From the NCBI GenBank assembly GCA_026984045.1, contig JALSSV010000063.1, forward strand, positions 1-64,000: a stretch of 64,000 bases of DNA. The letters are read 5' to 3'. A program made the translations under genes and the position numbers. This document shows positions 7,946-16,288 of this stretch, piece after piece; positions within the stretch are counted from its first letter, which is position 1; each line of letters begins with the position of its first letter. The stretch is from Chromatiales bacterium (GTDB lineage Bacteria > Pseudomonadota > Gammaproteobacteria > UBA6429 > Thiohalophilaceae). The notes under the pieces are model-generated. The model worked only from the letters and a program-made list of their open reading frames with translations, did not search any database and had not been told where the DNA came from.

Positions 7946-9164
7946 GGATCGCCTGTTCGAAATGGTGCCTAAGTTTGCACATCTCTTTATGAATGTGGTG
8001 CTGTACCTGAACAGCGGCATAGCCGGCATCCCCCATGGCTTGGCGTTGTTCGGGGGACAGTGCGAGCAGTGCCTCGATCGCGTCTGCAATTGCCTCGACA
8101 GAACCGGCAGGAAACAGGAAACCGTTGACACCGTCCTCGACCAGCTCCGGGATCCCGGCCACATAGGTCGTAAGTACCGGCTTGCGACAGGCAAAGGCCT
8201 CCATGATGACCACGGGCAGACCCTCGGCGAAACTGGGCAGAATCATCGCGGTACTGGCTTCCAGCCGTTCGCGCACCGTCTGACTGTCGATCCACCCTGT
8301 AATGGTAATCCATTCCGTCAGATCATGCTTCCGTATCAGCGATTCGATCTCGCTGCGCATCTCCCCATCACCAGCGAGTACCAGGCGCAATGGCACCTTT
8401 CTGCGACGTAATTCCGCCATCGCTTCCACCAGAAGCAGCTGCCCCTTTTGGGCACTCAGGCGCCCAACACACAGCAGTTCCGGTATCCCCTTTGAACGCG
8501 ATCGAGCATGGGCATCAGGAGAAGATGCAGCCAGAAATTGCGTATCAAGACCACAGCGCACGACCTGAATGCGCTTCCAGTCGACATGTTCGGCCCAACG
8601 CATCAGTTGACTGCGTCCATAACTGCTGATGGCGACAACAAAGCGGGCATGACGGATCTTTTCGCGCAAACGCAAGCCTCGGGGATTGTCGAATTCGTCC
8701 GGCCCATGTACCGTAAAACTGTACCCGATACCGGAAATTCGCGAGGCATACTGGGCAATGGCTGCGGAATTGGTGCCAAAATGTGCATGAACATGCTGAA
8801 TGCCATCCACCCGGCTCCAGTGAGCCAGAACGCAGGCTTCGAGCAGATACAGAAAATGTTTTCCCATGCCGTTGGCGGAACGATGTCCCTGTTGCAAGGC
8901 CATCCGCAAGGCCGGAAGAAAGGCAGGCAGCCGAAGCATGATCGTTCTCAGGATAATCCATCCAAGCCGCCATTTCGGTTGCGACTTGATGTACCGCGTC
9001 TTGGCATGCTCCGCCTGGTCTTGTCCATCGCACAGGGTATCCGCTTCACAATAGATGGCATAACGTGTGATCCGAATACCCTGGTTTTCAAGTTCCCGTA
9101 TTTCGCGTCGAATGAAGGAATGGCTGACCGCTGGATACTTGTTGACGAAGTAGGCGATGTGCAA
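7938..9164 (-). CDS. GT4-family glycosyltransferase (WcaL/colanic-acid type)
   Basis: A 408-residue GT-B enzyme starting at a TTG (9164), with GAGG about nine bases upstream. The N-terminus reads [21 protein letters not shown], as in colanic-acid and exopolysaccharide transferases of the WcaL type. [14 protein letters not shown] lies near residue ~125. The C-terminal donor domain has [34 protein letters not shown] (the conserved E-x7-E signature) and [18 protein letters not shown]. It should use a nucleotide-activated sugar; which one cannot be read. It overlaps the GT2 gene by 8 bp, so the two act as a coupled pair. No polymerase, flippase or sugar-synthesis genes accompany them here, so the rest of the pathway must lie elsewhere. 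Confidence 0.88.
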   Translation of the reverse strand: MHIAYFVNKYPAVSHSFIRREIRELENQGIRITRYAIYCEADTLCDGQDQAEHAKTRYIKSQPKWRLGWIILRTIMLRLPAFLPALRMALQQGHRSANGMGKHFLYLLEACVLAHWSRVDGIQHVHAHFGTNSAAIAQYASRISGIGYSFTVHGPDEFDNPRGLRLREKIRHARFVVAISSYGRSQLMRWAEHVDWKRIQVVRCGLDTQFLAASSPDAHARSRSKGIPELLCVGRLSAQKGQLLLVEAMAELRRRKVPLRLVLAGDGEMRSEIESLIRKHDLTEWITITGWIDSQTVRERLEASTAMILPSFAEGLPVVIMEAFACRKPVLTTYVAGIPELVEDGVNGFLFPAGSVEAIADAIEALLALSPEQRQAMGDAGYAAVQVQHHIHKEMCKLRHHFEQAIHD

Positions 9165-9345
9165 CGGAAATCCTCATCTGGCGTCGTTGTCCGTGCGACG
9201 GCGAAGTGGTAGTCCGATGCGTAGCAAAACGGGCACAAACGGATAATCTCACTTCTGTGCGATATTTTATCTGCTTCTGCCTTTCTGCACTCTAGCCCAA
9301 ATGTCAGACCCGAAATTCGGTGTTGGCGACGTGAACAACCCGCAC
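9165..9345. other. AT-richer intergenic stretch upstream of the glycosyltransferase pair
   Basis: This 181-bp gap separates the start of the GT4 gene from the stop of the phosphorylase gene. It includes the most AT-rich tract of the neighbourhood (about 9240-9290, with GATATTTTATC). On the minus strand this gives a TAAAAT-like -10 candidate for the glycosyltransferases. I see no good -35 box, no hairpin terminator for the preceding transcript and no repeat of the families found elsewhere in the window. Confidence 0.4.
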
Positions 9346-10086
9346 TCAAATGAGGGACAAGGCATGTTCCAGCAGGCGCCTCACCCTTTTCATTCCCCCG
9401 GCAATGTGCTGTTCGATGTCGGCCATGCGGATCTCGCCGTCGCCGCGGCCGGCGGCCATGTTCACCACCAGGCAGATGCTGGCATAGCACAGCTCCAGTT
9501 CCCGGGCCAGCACGGCTTCGGGCATGCCGGTCATGCCGACGATGTCGCAGCCGTCCCTTTCCAGGCGGTTGATCTCGGCGGCGGTCTCGAGGCGCGGGCC
9601 CTGGGTGGCGGCATAGGTGGCGCCGTCGAACACCTTGAGACCGGCCGGTTCGGCGGCAGCGACCAGTTTTTCACGCAACTCATGGCAGTAAGGCTCGGTG
9701 AAATCCACATGCACCACCGGATCATGATCGTGCTCGAAGAAGGTGTTCTTGCGTGACCAGGTGTAGTCGATGATCTGATCCGGGATCACCAGGCTGCCCG
9801 CCTCCATGTCGGCGCGGATCCCGCCCACGGCATTGACGGCGATCACCTTCTCGGCCCCGGCCTCCTTGAGCACCCAGATGTTGGCCCGGTAGTTCACCGC
9901 ATGGGGCGGGATGGTGTGGCCGCTGCCGTGGCGCGGCAGAAACAGCACTTCGTGACCGGCGAAGCGGCCGTGGATGAGCACCCCGGAGGGCTCCCCGTAA
10001 GGCGACTGGGCCACTTCCCGGCCGGTGATTTCCAGCCCGTGCAGCGAGGTGAGGCCGGTGCCTCCGATGATGGCGATCCTGGACAT
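9346..10086 (-). CDS. S-methyl-5'-thioinosine phosphorylase (MTIP), MTA-phosphorylase family
   Basis: A 246-residue nucleoside phosphorylase. The phosphate site is seen in IIGGTGL at residues ~6-12 and in PRHGSGHTIPPHAVNYRANI at 51-70. Methionine- and base-side residues lie in the MTGMPEA segment. In true MTA phosphorylases the late base-binding loop carries acidic residues for the 6-amino group; here it reads VVNMAAGRGDGE, as in the Pseudomonas aeruginosa enzyme that prefers methylthioinosine. The reaction gives hypoxanthine and methylthioribose 1-phosphate, using by-product from polyamine synthesis after deamination. The next gene upstream in the operon encodes a hypoxanthine-guanine phosphoribosyltransferase, which would consume the hypoxanthine. 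That context supports MTIP over MTAP. Confidence 0.85.
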   Translation of the reverse strand: MSRIAIIGGTGLTSLHGLEITGREVAQSPYGEPSGVLIHGRFAGHEVLFLPRHGSGHTIPPHAVNYRANIWVLKEAGAEKVIAVNAVGGIRADMEAGSLVIPDQIIDYTWSRKNTFFEHDHDPVVHVDFTEPYCHELREKLVAAAEPAGLKVFDGATYAATQGPRLETAAEINRLERDGCDIVGMTGMPEAVLARELELCYASICLVVNMAAGRGDGEIRMADIEQHIAGGMKRVRRLLEHALSLI

Positions 10087-10106
10087 GGTTCGTCTCTGCT
10101 CCCGAA

Positions 10107-10658
10107 TTACAGGCCTTTCACCGCATGGATGCCGGGCACGTTGCGCAGATAGCCCTTGTAGTCCATGCCGTAACCAAACACGTAGCGATCCTCGACCACG
10201 ATGCCGACGTAATCAGCGCGTATCCCCTGCTTGCGATCATGGCGCTTTTCCACCAGCACCGCCGTGTGCACGCTGCGGGCACCACCTGCCCGGCAGTAAT
10301 CGGCGATGGCCGCCAGGGTCACGCCCTCGTCGAGAATGTCGTCGAAGACGATGATGGCGCGATCGGCGAAATCGATCCCGGGTTCGGTCTGCCAGTGCAG
10401 TTCCCCGCCGCTGGTCTGGTCACCGTAGCGGGTGGCGTGGATGTAATCCACCTGAAGGGGAAAGTCGAGGCGCGTGAGCAGGTGCCCGGCCGGAATCAGG
10501 GCGCCGGTCATTACCACCAGAAACACGGGATTGGCGTCAGCGTGGCTGGCCGTGAGTTCGGCGGCCAGGCGATCCAGTTCCCGCTCCACCTCTTCGCGGG
10601 TATACAGGCAATCGGATTCGGCGAGCACCCGCCGGACTTCTTCGGGACTGAGGCTCAT
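10107..10658 (-). CDS. hpt: Hypoxanthine-guanine phosphoribosyltransferase
   Basis: A 183-residue type I PRTase. The PRPP-binding motif is IVFDDILDEGVTL (residues ~103-115), with the two adjacent acidic residues followed by the threonine loop. VVMTGALIPAGHLL supplies the PPi loop near residue 50. The C-terminal hood ends in DYKGYLRNVPGI. The enzyme makes IMP or GMP from free purine bases and PRPP in the cytoplasm. It lies 20 bp upstream of the methylthioinosine phosphorylase gene, and its start overlaps the stop of the MscS-family gene by 4 bp (ATGA). The order mscS-hpt-MTIP suggests a salvage operon recovering hypoxanthine from methylthioadenosine-derived nucleoside. Confidence 0.93.
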   Translation of the reverse strand: MSLSPEEVRRVLAESDCLYTREEVERELDRLAAELTASHADANPVFLVVMTGALIPAGHLLTRLDFPLQVDYIHATRYGDQTSGGELHWQTEPGIDFADRAIIVFDDILDEGVTLAAIADYCRAGGARSVHTAVLVEKRHDRKQGIRADYVGIVVEDRYVFGYGMDYKGYLRNVPGIHAVKGL

Positions 10659-11758
10659 GCGCCCACCCGGACCGGTGCCTCGGCCTCGCCGGCAAGCCGC
10701 AAGGGGTCGGGCAGATGCACGGTGGAAGTGGGAAAGGCGATCTCGGCCCCGTGGGCGGCGATGATGTCGCTGATCCGGAACAGCACGTCCTGCTTGACCT
10801 CGTGATAGCGGATCCAGTTGGTGGTCTTGGTAAAGGTGTAGACGAAGAAGTCCAGCGACGAAGGCGCAAAGCGGTTGAAGTTGACGATCATGGTTTGGGT
10901 CTGGTCGATGTCGGGATGTTCCTGGAGCATCTTCTTCACCTCGGCGACGATGGCCGGGAGCCTGGCGATGTCGTCGTAACGCACGCCGAGGGTTTCGAAG
11001 ATCCGCCGGTGGGTCATGCGCGAGGGGTTCTCGAGGGCGATGCTGGCGAAGACCGAATTGGGCACGTACAGGGCCCGCTTGTCGAAGGTGCGGATCTGGG
11101 TGGTGCGCCAGCCGATGCGCTCCACCGTACCCTCGATTTCCTTGTCGGGAGAGCGGATCCAGTCACCGATGGCGAAGGGCCGATCCAGGTAGACCATCAG
11201 GCCGCCGAAGAAGTTGGCCAGCAGATCCTTGGCGGCAAAGCCCACGGCGATGCCGCCGATGCCACCGAAGGCGAGGATGGCCGAGATGTTCACCCCCAGG
11301 GTCTGGAGAATGACCAGGGTCGCGGTGATCAGCACCGACACCCGCAGCAACTGGCTGATGGCGCTGGCCGTGGTCCGATCCACCGGCGCACCGGCCAGCT
11401 CCTGCTCGTGCAGGATGTTGCGCTCCATGTAACTGATGAAGCGGATCAGGAACCAGGTGATGGCGAGCATGATGCCCACCTCGCGCACCACCTCGGTCGC
11501 CTTGACGTTCATCACCTGCAGGGCGAAGGCCAGACCCAGAACCCAGATCAGCAGCGACAGGGGCCGCCGCAGGGCGTGCAGCAGTGCATCGTCCCAGCGG
11601 TTGCGGGTCTTGTCGAGCTGTTTTTGCAGCCGCTTCAGGAGCCGTTTCTGAATGAAGTCGACCAGCAGGGCGATGAAGACGATGGCGAAGATCTTGACGA
11701 TCCAGAGCTGCTCACGATCGAACTGCGTGATCCATTGACGGATTTCTTCAAGATTCAT
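10655..11758 (-). CDS. MscS-family mechanosensitive channel
   Basis: A 367-residue inner-membrane protein. The ATG at 11758 was chosen (MNLEEIRQW); the frame extends to 11866 but that part runs into the repeat element. About five hydrophobic segments lie between residues 18 and 190. The last is the pore helix GGIGGIAVGFAAKDLLANFFGG, with the small-residue A/G packing typical of MscS TM3. The cytoplasmic beta domain (FAIGDWI.., VERIGWRTTQIRTFDKRALYVPNSVFA) and an alpha/beta cage follow. Such channels release solutes on hypo-osmotic shock. The length and topology resemble the YnaI/YbdG-sized members more than minimal MscS. The 4-bp overlap with hpt implies cotranscription. The structured repeat at 11813-12029 lies just upstream of the start. 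Confidence 0.88.
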   Translation of the reverse strand: MNLEEIRQWITQFDREQLWIVKIFAIVFIALLVDFIQKRLLKRLQKQLDKTRNRWDDALLHALRRPLSLLIWVLGLAFALQVMNVKATEVVREVGIMLAITWFLIRFISYMERNILHEQELAGAPVDRTTASAISQLLRVSVLITATLVILQTLGVNISAILAFGGIGGIAVGFAAKDLLANFFGGLMVYLDRPFAIGDWIRSPDKEIEGTVERIGWRTTQIRTFDKRALYVPNSVFASIALENPSRMTHRRIFETLGVRYDDIARLPAIVAEVKKMLQEHPDIDQTQTMIVNFNRFAPSSLDFFVYTFTKTTNWIRYHEVKQDVLFRISDIIAAHGAEIAFPTSTVHLPDPLRLAGEAEAPVRVGA

Positions 11759-11812
11759 TGTGATGTATCCGGTTGACGAGACGTACCGCACCGAGGCGTT
11801 GCAGTCCGCTGA

Positions 11813-12029
11813 CCAAATCGCTGTTCCGAATGCCACGATACCATGGGAGGTGCACGCAGCCCTCACGGCAGGGATGGCGATTCGTGACCTTCGGCCTCAT
11901 GGATGCGGCCGTAGAGCCTACAGGGAGGTATTCACGGCGCGTCACGAAACGCCATCCCTGCCGTGAGGGCGGGCCTGATGATTCAGACAGCATCGCAATA
12001 ATGGCCGGGAATTCGAAACAGTGATTTGG
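11813..12029. repeat. Copy A of a nested palindromic repeat: 112-bp core unit in an outer inverted-repeat shell (inverted orientation)
   Basis: Outer ends 11813-11831 and 12011-12029 are inverted repeats matching at 17 of 19 bases. Inside lies a unit of exactly 112 bp (11859-11970) with 30-nt arms (11859-11888 and 11941-11970). The outer 21 bp of the arms pair perfectly, then one mismatch and eight more pairs follow. The 52-bp centre (11889-11940), read on the minus strand, matches copies B and C at about 46 of 52 positions. It can form two small hairpins. The element fills the gap between mscS and nagZ. It contains no ORF and no transposase. Confidence 0.85.
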
Positions 12030-12057
12030 CCATACCCATGCGTTTTCCGTCTCCGCA

Positions 12058-13107
12058 TCAGAAATCGAACGCCAGGCTGGGATCATCCTGATATTTCTCC
12101 AGGGTGGCAACCGCTTCCTGCCACTTGCCCATGCTGTGGAGCTGCCGGCGGGTGATGTCGTGCCGGCCGTGCATGCGGGCCAGGCGCAGGTAGCTCACCG
12201 GGTCATGGGGATCGCCGATGTGTTCCACCACTTCGATGGCCCCGGCCCGGTTGTTGCACACCAGCAGCATGTCGCAGCCGGCCTGGCGCGCCAGGGTGGC
12301 CCGATCGGCGAAGGTCTCCCCGCCGGCGGCCGCGCCGGCCATGTTCAGATCGTCGCTGAAGATGACCCCCTGGAAACCGAGCCGCTTGCGCAGCACGTCC
12401 TGCAGCCAGAAGGCGGAGAAGCCGGCCGGCCGGGCATCCACCTCGGCATAAACCACGTGGGCCGGCATCACCGCCGCCAGGCCGTGATGGACCAGGCGCT
12501 TGAAAGGCACGATGTCGTGGGCATAGATGTCCTTGTAGTCGCGCCGATCCACCGGCAAGTCGGTATGGGAGTCGGCCGCCACGGCACCGTGGCCGGGAAA
12601 GTGCTTGCCGGTGGCGGCCATGCCCGCCTCGTGCATGCCCTTGATCCAGTGCCGGCCCAGATCGGTGACCACGTCCGGATTGGCGTGAAAGGCCCGGTCA
12701 CCGATGACCTCGCTGGCGCCGTGATCGATGTCCAGTACCGGCGCGAAGCTGAAGTCGATGCCCACGGCGCGCAGCTCCACGGCCATCACCCAGCCGGCGG
12801 TTTCGGCCAGGCGCCGCCCGCGGTGGGGATCCTGATCGAAAACCTGGCCCAGATGGCCGGCCGCCGGAATCAGGGTGAAACCGTCCCGGAAACGCTGCAC
12901 CCGGCCGCCTTCGTGATCCACGGCCACCAGCAGGCGCGGGCGGCGCAGGGCGTGGATCTCGCTCACCAGGGCCTCGAGCTGATCCACCGAGGCGAAGTTG
13001 CGCGAGAACAGGATCACGCCGCCGACGCCCGGATGGACCAGCAGTTCCCGCTCTTCGGGCGTGAGTTCCACGCCCTCCAGATCCAGCATGATGGGGCCGA
13101 GCGACAT
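12058..13107 (-). CDS. nagZ: Beta-N-acetylhexosaminidase of peptidoglycan recycling
   Basis: A 349-residue cytoplasmic family-3 glycoside hydrolase that removes N-acetylglucosamine from anhydro-muropeptides. The ATG at 13107 gives the family N-terminus [12 protein letters not shown]; an upstream in-frame extension has no matching sequence. Motifs include [13 protein letters not shown] (~60-72) and the substrate-binding loop [18 protein letters not shown] (168-185), which carries the catalytic histidine of NagZ. The nucleophile region is IFSDDLNM. The next two genes downstream in transcription order are not adjacent: it lies 19 bp after the L,D-transpeptidase stop on the same strand. A cell-wall grouping (NagZ plus L,D-transpeptidase) is therefore likely. 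Confidence 0.94.
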   Translation of the reverse strand: MSLGPIMLDLEGVELTPEERELLVHPGVGGVILFSRNFASVDQLEALVSEIHALRRPRLLVAVDHEGGRVQRFRDGFTLIPAAGHLGQVFDQDPHRGRRLAETAGWVMAVELRAVGIDFSFAPVLDIDHGASEVIGDRAFHANPDVVTDLGRHWIKGMHEAGMAATGKHFPGHGAVAADSHTDLPVDRRDYKDIYAHDIVPFKRLVHHGLAAVMPAHVVYAEVDARPAGFSAFWLQDVLRKRLGFQGVIFSDDLNMAGAAAGGETFADRATLARQAGCDMLLVCNNRAGAIEVVEHIGDPHDPVSYLRLARMHGRHDITRRQLHSMGKWQEAVATLEKYQDDPSLAFDF

Positions 13108-13126
13108 GGGGGTCGTGTCCTGTGCC

Positions 13127-13603
13127 TTATTCGTGAATCCAGACGCGGGTGCCCGCGGGCACGGCGTCAAAGACCCGAATTACATCATGATTTCGCATCC
13201 GGATACAGCCGTGGGAGCCCGGAATGCCAAGCGGTTCCGGGTCCGGGCAACCGTGGATGTAGATGAAACGGCGCATGGTATCCACCTCGCCGAGGCGGTT
13301 GCGACCCGGCTCCAGGCCGCTGAGCCAGAGGATGCGGGTGAGGATCCAGTCCCGGCCTGGATGGCGGGCGGCGAGCGCCGGCGACCAGATCTCCCCCGTC
13401 GGCCGGCGGCCCACGAAGACCGCGCCCGGCGGCTGCCCGGCGCCGATGCGGGCCCGCACCACATGCCAGCCCCGTGGCGTCTGCTCGCTGCCGGCGCGCT
13501 CCCCGGGCCCGTTGCGGGCGGTAGAGACGGGAAAGCCCTCCTGCGACCCATCGTCATGGTGGATCACCAGGATCTGCCTGCCGATGTCCACCTCGATGTG
13601 CAT
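13127..13603 (-). CDS. L,D-transpeptidase (YkuD domain), short cytoplasmic-looking form
   Basis: A 158-residue protein read from the ATG at 13603 ([10 protein letters not shown]). The YkuD catalytic motif is complete: [10 protein letters not shown] (residues ~115-124), then SHGCIRM at 130-136 with nucleophile C133. The fold starts with the usual [12 protein letters not shown] strand and the PVSTARNG motif at ~25-32. YkuD enzymes form 3-3 cross-links or attach proteins to peptidoglycan in the periplasm. No signal peptide or anchor is visible from this start, which is common in this short subgroup but leaves its export route unclear. The gene lies 4 bp after the CYTH gene stop and 19 bp before nagZ, so the three are probably cotranscribed. 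Confidence 0.88.
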   Translation of the reverse strand: MHIEVDIGRQILVIHHDDGSQEGFPVSTARNGPGERAGSEQTPRGWHVVRARIGAGQPPGAVFVGRRPTGEIWSPALAARHPGRDWILTRILWLSGLEPGRNRLGEVDTMRRFIYIHGCPDPEPLGIPGSHGCIRMRNHDVIRVFDAVPAGTRVWIHE

Positions 13604-13607
13604 GGTC

Positions 13608-14078
13608 TCAGCCCCAGTCCCGGTAGGGATGCTTGCGCAGCTCGGTGTTGTAGTAGCGGGGATCGTCCGACACCTCCCTGCCCACCCAAGGTGGACGCAC
13701 GAAGGCTTCGTGCTCGTCGGCCAGCTCGATTTCGGCCACCACCAGTCCCGCATTGGCGCCTTCGAACACGTCCACCTCCCATTCGTGGCCCTCGAACCAG
13801 ACCGGATAGCGGGTCTTCTCCACCAGCGGTTTGGCGCACAGCGTGTCGAGCAGGATGCGGGCATCGTTCACCGGTATAGGATACTCGAACTCCTGCCGGC
13901 GCACGCCGAGGGTACGCCCCTTGATGTTGATGTTCGCCTGGTGACCCGCCAGCCGCACCCGCACCGAAGCCAGCCCCTCTCCCACCAGATACCCCTGCCG
14001 GATGGGAACGCCCTCCCCCGCCGAGGCGCGCCAGGCCTCATCCACGACCAGGAACTTGCGCTCGATTTCGATGGGCAT
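13608..14078 (-). CDS. CYTH domain protein (inorganic triphosphatase-like)
   Basis: A 156-residue single-domain protein with the signature ExExK at the extreme N-terminus (E4, E6, K8 in MPIEIERKFLV). Alternating charged beta-strands follow, as in triphosphate tunnel enzymes: SVRVRLAG, ANINIKG, FEYPIP and AEIELADE. Proteins of this size that stand alone in bacteria usually hydrolyse inorganic tripolyphosphate with a divalent metal, rather than acting as class IV adenylate cyclases. The exact activity is inference. It is cytoplasmic. It lies 62 bp downstream of rlmD and 4 bp upstream of the L,D-transpeptidase gene on the same strand. Confidence 0.88.
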   Translation of the reverse strand: MPIEIERKFLVVDEAWRASAGEGVPIRQGYLVGEGLASVRVRLAGHQANINIKGRTLGVRRQEFEYPIPVNDARILLDTLCAKPLVEKTRYPVWFEGHEWEVDVFEGANAGLVVAEIELADEHEAFVRPPWVGREVSDDPRYYNTELRKHPYRDWG

Positions 14079-14140
14079 GGTTAATCACCGGGGTTTTGAC
14101 AGGTCATCTGCGTTCCTTCCACCGGGCTCCGTCCGGAGCC

Positions 14141-15481
14141 TCACGCATCCCGCATGAACAGCGCAATCGATTCGACGTGGGCGGTGTGGGGGAACATGTC
14201 CATCACGCCGGCCTTCTCCAGGGTGTAACCGTGTTCGTGGACCAGGATGCCGGCGTCCCGGGCCAGGGTGGCGGGATTGCAGGAAACGTAGACGATCCGT
14301 TTCGCGCCGATGTTGGCAACGAAGGGGAGGATCTCCACGGCCCCGCTGCGGGGCGGATCGAACAGGATCTTGTCGTAGTGCCGGCCGCGCAGCCAGGGGG
14401 CATCGGGATCCGGTTCCATGAGATTGGCCACGTGGAATTCGACGTTGTCGAGGGCGTTGCTCGCGGCATTGTCACGGGCGCGCTGGACCAGGCCCGCTTC
14501 GCCCTCCACGGCAGTGACTTCGGCACCGCTGCGGGCCAGGGGCAGGGAGAAATTGCCGAGTCCGCAGAACAGCTCCAGGATCCGTTCGCCGGCTGCCGGG
14601 GCCAGCAGATCCAGGGCTTGGCGCACCATGCGGCGGTTGATGGCGCTGTTCACCTGGGTGAAGTCGGTGGGCAGAAAGCGCAGGCGCACGTCGAAGTCGG
14701 GCAGGGCATACTCGAGCGGCGGCCAGTCGCCGCGCAGGGGGCGGGCCGTGTCGGGGCCGCCGGGCTGCAGCCAGATCTGGAAGCCGGTCTGCTCGCCGAA
14801 GGCGGCCAGCTTCGCCGTGTCCGCCTCGCCCAGGGGATCGAGATTGCGGAACACCAGCGCGGCTTGCTCGTCGCCGATGGCCACCTCGATCTGGGCGATG
14901 CGGCTGGCCGCCTCCAGTGAACCGATGAGGTCCGACAGCGCCTCCAGCCGGTGGCCCACCCGCGGGTCGAGCACCTCACATGACCGCATGTCGGCCAGGT
15001 ACTGGCTGAACTTCTCGCGAAAGCCCACCAGCACCCGGCCCTTCTTGGGCACGTTGCGCACCCCCAGGCGGGCCTTCTGGCGGTAGCCCCACACCGGGCC
15101 GGTGAGCGGCTCGAGCCATTCCTGCGGGGTCACCTTGCCGATGTGTTCGAAGGATTCGGCCAGGGTCTGCTGCTTGAAGCGGATCTGCGCATCAGGGGCC
15201 ATGTGCTGCAGGCTGCAGCCGCCGCACAGGCCGTAGAAGGCGCAGGCCGGCGCCACCCGCATGGGTGAGGGGTTTTCGAGCACTTCCTCGGCGATCCCCG
15301 CATCGAAGCGCTTGCCCACCGAGCGGTAGCGCAGGCGCACCGTCTCGCCGGGCAGGGCGTTGTCCACGAACACGGTCTTGCCCTCGAGGCGGGCGATGCC
15401 CCGGCCTTCGTGGCTCAGGGATTCGATGGTGGCGACGACGGGTTCTTCCGGCAGGCGGGGCCGGCGGCGGCGACGGGCCAT
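14141..15481 (-). CDS. rlmD: 23S rRNA (uracil-1939-C5)-methyltransferase RlmD
   Basis: A 446-residue SAM-dependent RNA methyltransferase. The ATG at 15481 (MARRRRRPRL) was chosen because the protein then opens with a basic leader and a TRAM domain (residues ~12-68: VVATIESLSHEGRGIARLEG). The iron-sulfur ligands C80, C86 and C89 lie in CAFYGLCGGCSLQH, a feature of RlmD. The C-terminal Rossmann domain has LELFCGLGNFSLPLA, DPPRSGA and the catalytic cysteine in VSCNPATLARD. It methylates U1939 of 23S rRNA at C5. It lies 2 bp after the stop of the exonuclease gene, so the two are probably coupled. Confidence 0.94.
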   Translation of the reverse strand: MARRRRRPRLPEEPVVATIESLSHEGRGIARLEGKTVFVDNALPGETVRLRYRSVGKRFDAGIAEEVLENPSPMRVAPACAFYGLCGGCSLQHMAPDAQIRFKQQTLAESFEHIGKVTPQEWLEPLTGPVWGYRQKARLGVRNVPKKGRVLVGFREKFSQYLADMRSCEVLDPRVGHRLEALSDLIGSLEAASRIAQIEVAIGDEQAALVFRNLDPLGEADTAKLAAFGEQTGFQIWLQPGGPDTARPLRGDWPPLEYALPDFDVRLRFLPTDFTQVNSAINRRMVRQALDLLAPAAGERILELFCGLGNFSLPLARSGAEVTAVEGEAGLVQRARDNAASNALDNVEFHVANLMEPDPDAPWLRGRHYDKILFDPPRSGAVEILPFVANIGAKRIVYVSCNPATLARDAGILVHEHGYTLEKAGVMDMFPHTAHVESIALFMRDA

Positions 15482-15483
15482 GC

Positions 15484-16260
15484 TCAGGGGCTCTCCGGCC
15501 AGTGGGCGAGAAACTGCTCGAAATGGGGCTTGTTCTCTGTCTTGAGGGTCTCGCGCACCCGTTGCAGCTCGTCGCGGTATTCGCCGGGGGTGAGATTGCC
15601 GTTGACCATCTCGAAGCGCAGGTATACGAGATAGGTGTTGAGCACGTCGGTTTCGCAGTAGTTGCGGATCCCGGCGATGTCGCCGGCCAGGTAACTGTCC
15701 CACACGGCAGCGCCGCTCATGCCCATCTTGCCCGGAAAACCCAGCAGGGTGGCCACCTCGTCGAGCGGCGCCACGGCGCGCATCTCGTAGCCGGCGATCA
15801 CGTCCATCAGATCCGTGTGCCGGCGGTGATAGCGGCTCAGGTAGTTGTTCCAGCGGAAACTCTGATCGTTGTCCCCCGTCTCCCAGTAGCGCGGCGCCGG
15901 GATGCCGTGCAGCAGGGAGCGGTAGTGCAGCACCGGCAGATCGAAGCCCTTGCCATTCCAGGAGACGATGGTGGGCACGTATTTCTCGATGCCGTGGAAG
16001 AAGCGCTCGATGATCTCCTTCTCGTCGGCGGACTCGTCGCCCAGCGACCAGACCGCCAGCCGGTCGCGGCTGCGCAGCACCACCGAGATGGCCACCACCT
16101 TGTGCAGGTGCAGGCGCAGGAACTCGCTGCCGGTCTCCTGGCGGCGCTTGTGAAACATGACATTGGCCACCTCCTTGTCGGAGAGGCCTTCCAGACCGTA
16201 GAGGCGACGACCGCCCTCCACGTCCGGCACGGTTTCGATGTCGAAGACGAAGACGTTCAT
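15484..16260 (-). CDS. Predicted 3'-5' exonuclease (DNA polymerase B exonuclease-like)
   Basis: A 258-residue protein with a DEDD-type exonuclease fold. Exo I is FVFDIETVPD (residues ~4-13). Exo II is SWNGKGFDLPVLHYR near residue 100. Exo III is YCETDVLNTYLVYLR near residue 200, with the tyrosine-type spacing YxxxD. It corresponds to the group annotated as predicted 3'-5' exonuclease related to the proofreading domain of B-family polymerases (Pfam DNA_pol_B_exo2). All four acidic metal ligands appear intact. The substrate (DNA or RNA) is unknown. It sits between cysM and rlmD on the same strand, 28 bp and 2 bp away. Confidence 0.85.
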   Translation of the reverse strand: MNVFVFDIETVPDVEGGRRLYGLEGLSDKEVANVMFHKRRQETGSEFLRLHLHKVVAISVVLRSRDRLAVWSLGDESADEKEIIERFFHGIEKYVPTIVSWNGKGFDLPVLHYRSLLHGIPAPRYWETGDNDQSFRWNNYLSRYHRRHTDLMDVIAGYEMRAVAPLDEVATLLGFPGKMGMSGAAVWDSYLAGDIAGIRNYCETDVLNTYLVYLRFEMVNGNLTPGEYRDELQRVRETLKTENKPHFEQFLAHWPESP

Positions 16261-16288
16261 GGATTTCGGTTCCGAGAGCGCGCCCGGC

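Noticed and set aside
7946-8194. N-terminal extension of the GT2 glycosyltransferase
   Set aside because: It is an alternate-frame reading of the end of the GT4 gene; the conserved protein begins at 7945.
11759-11866. N-terminal extension of the MscS channel
   Set aside because: It is translated repeat-flanking sequence without a membrane or family match; MNLEEIRQW at 11758 is a normal start.
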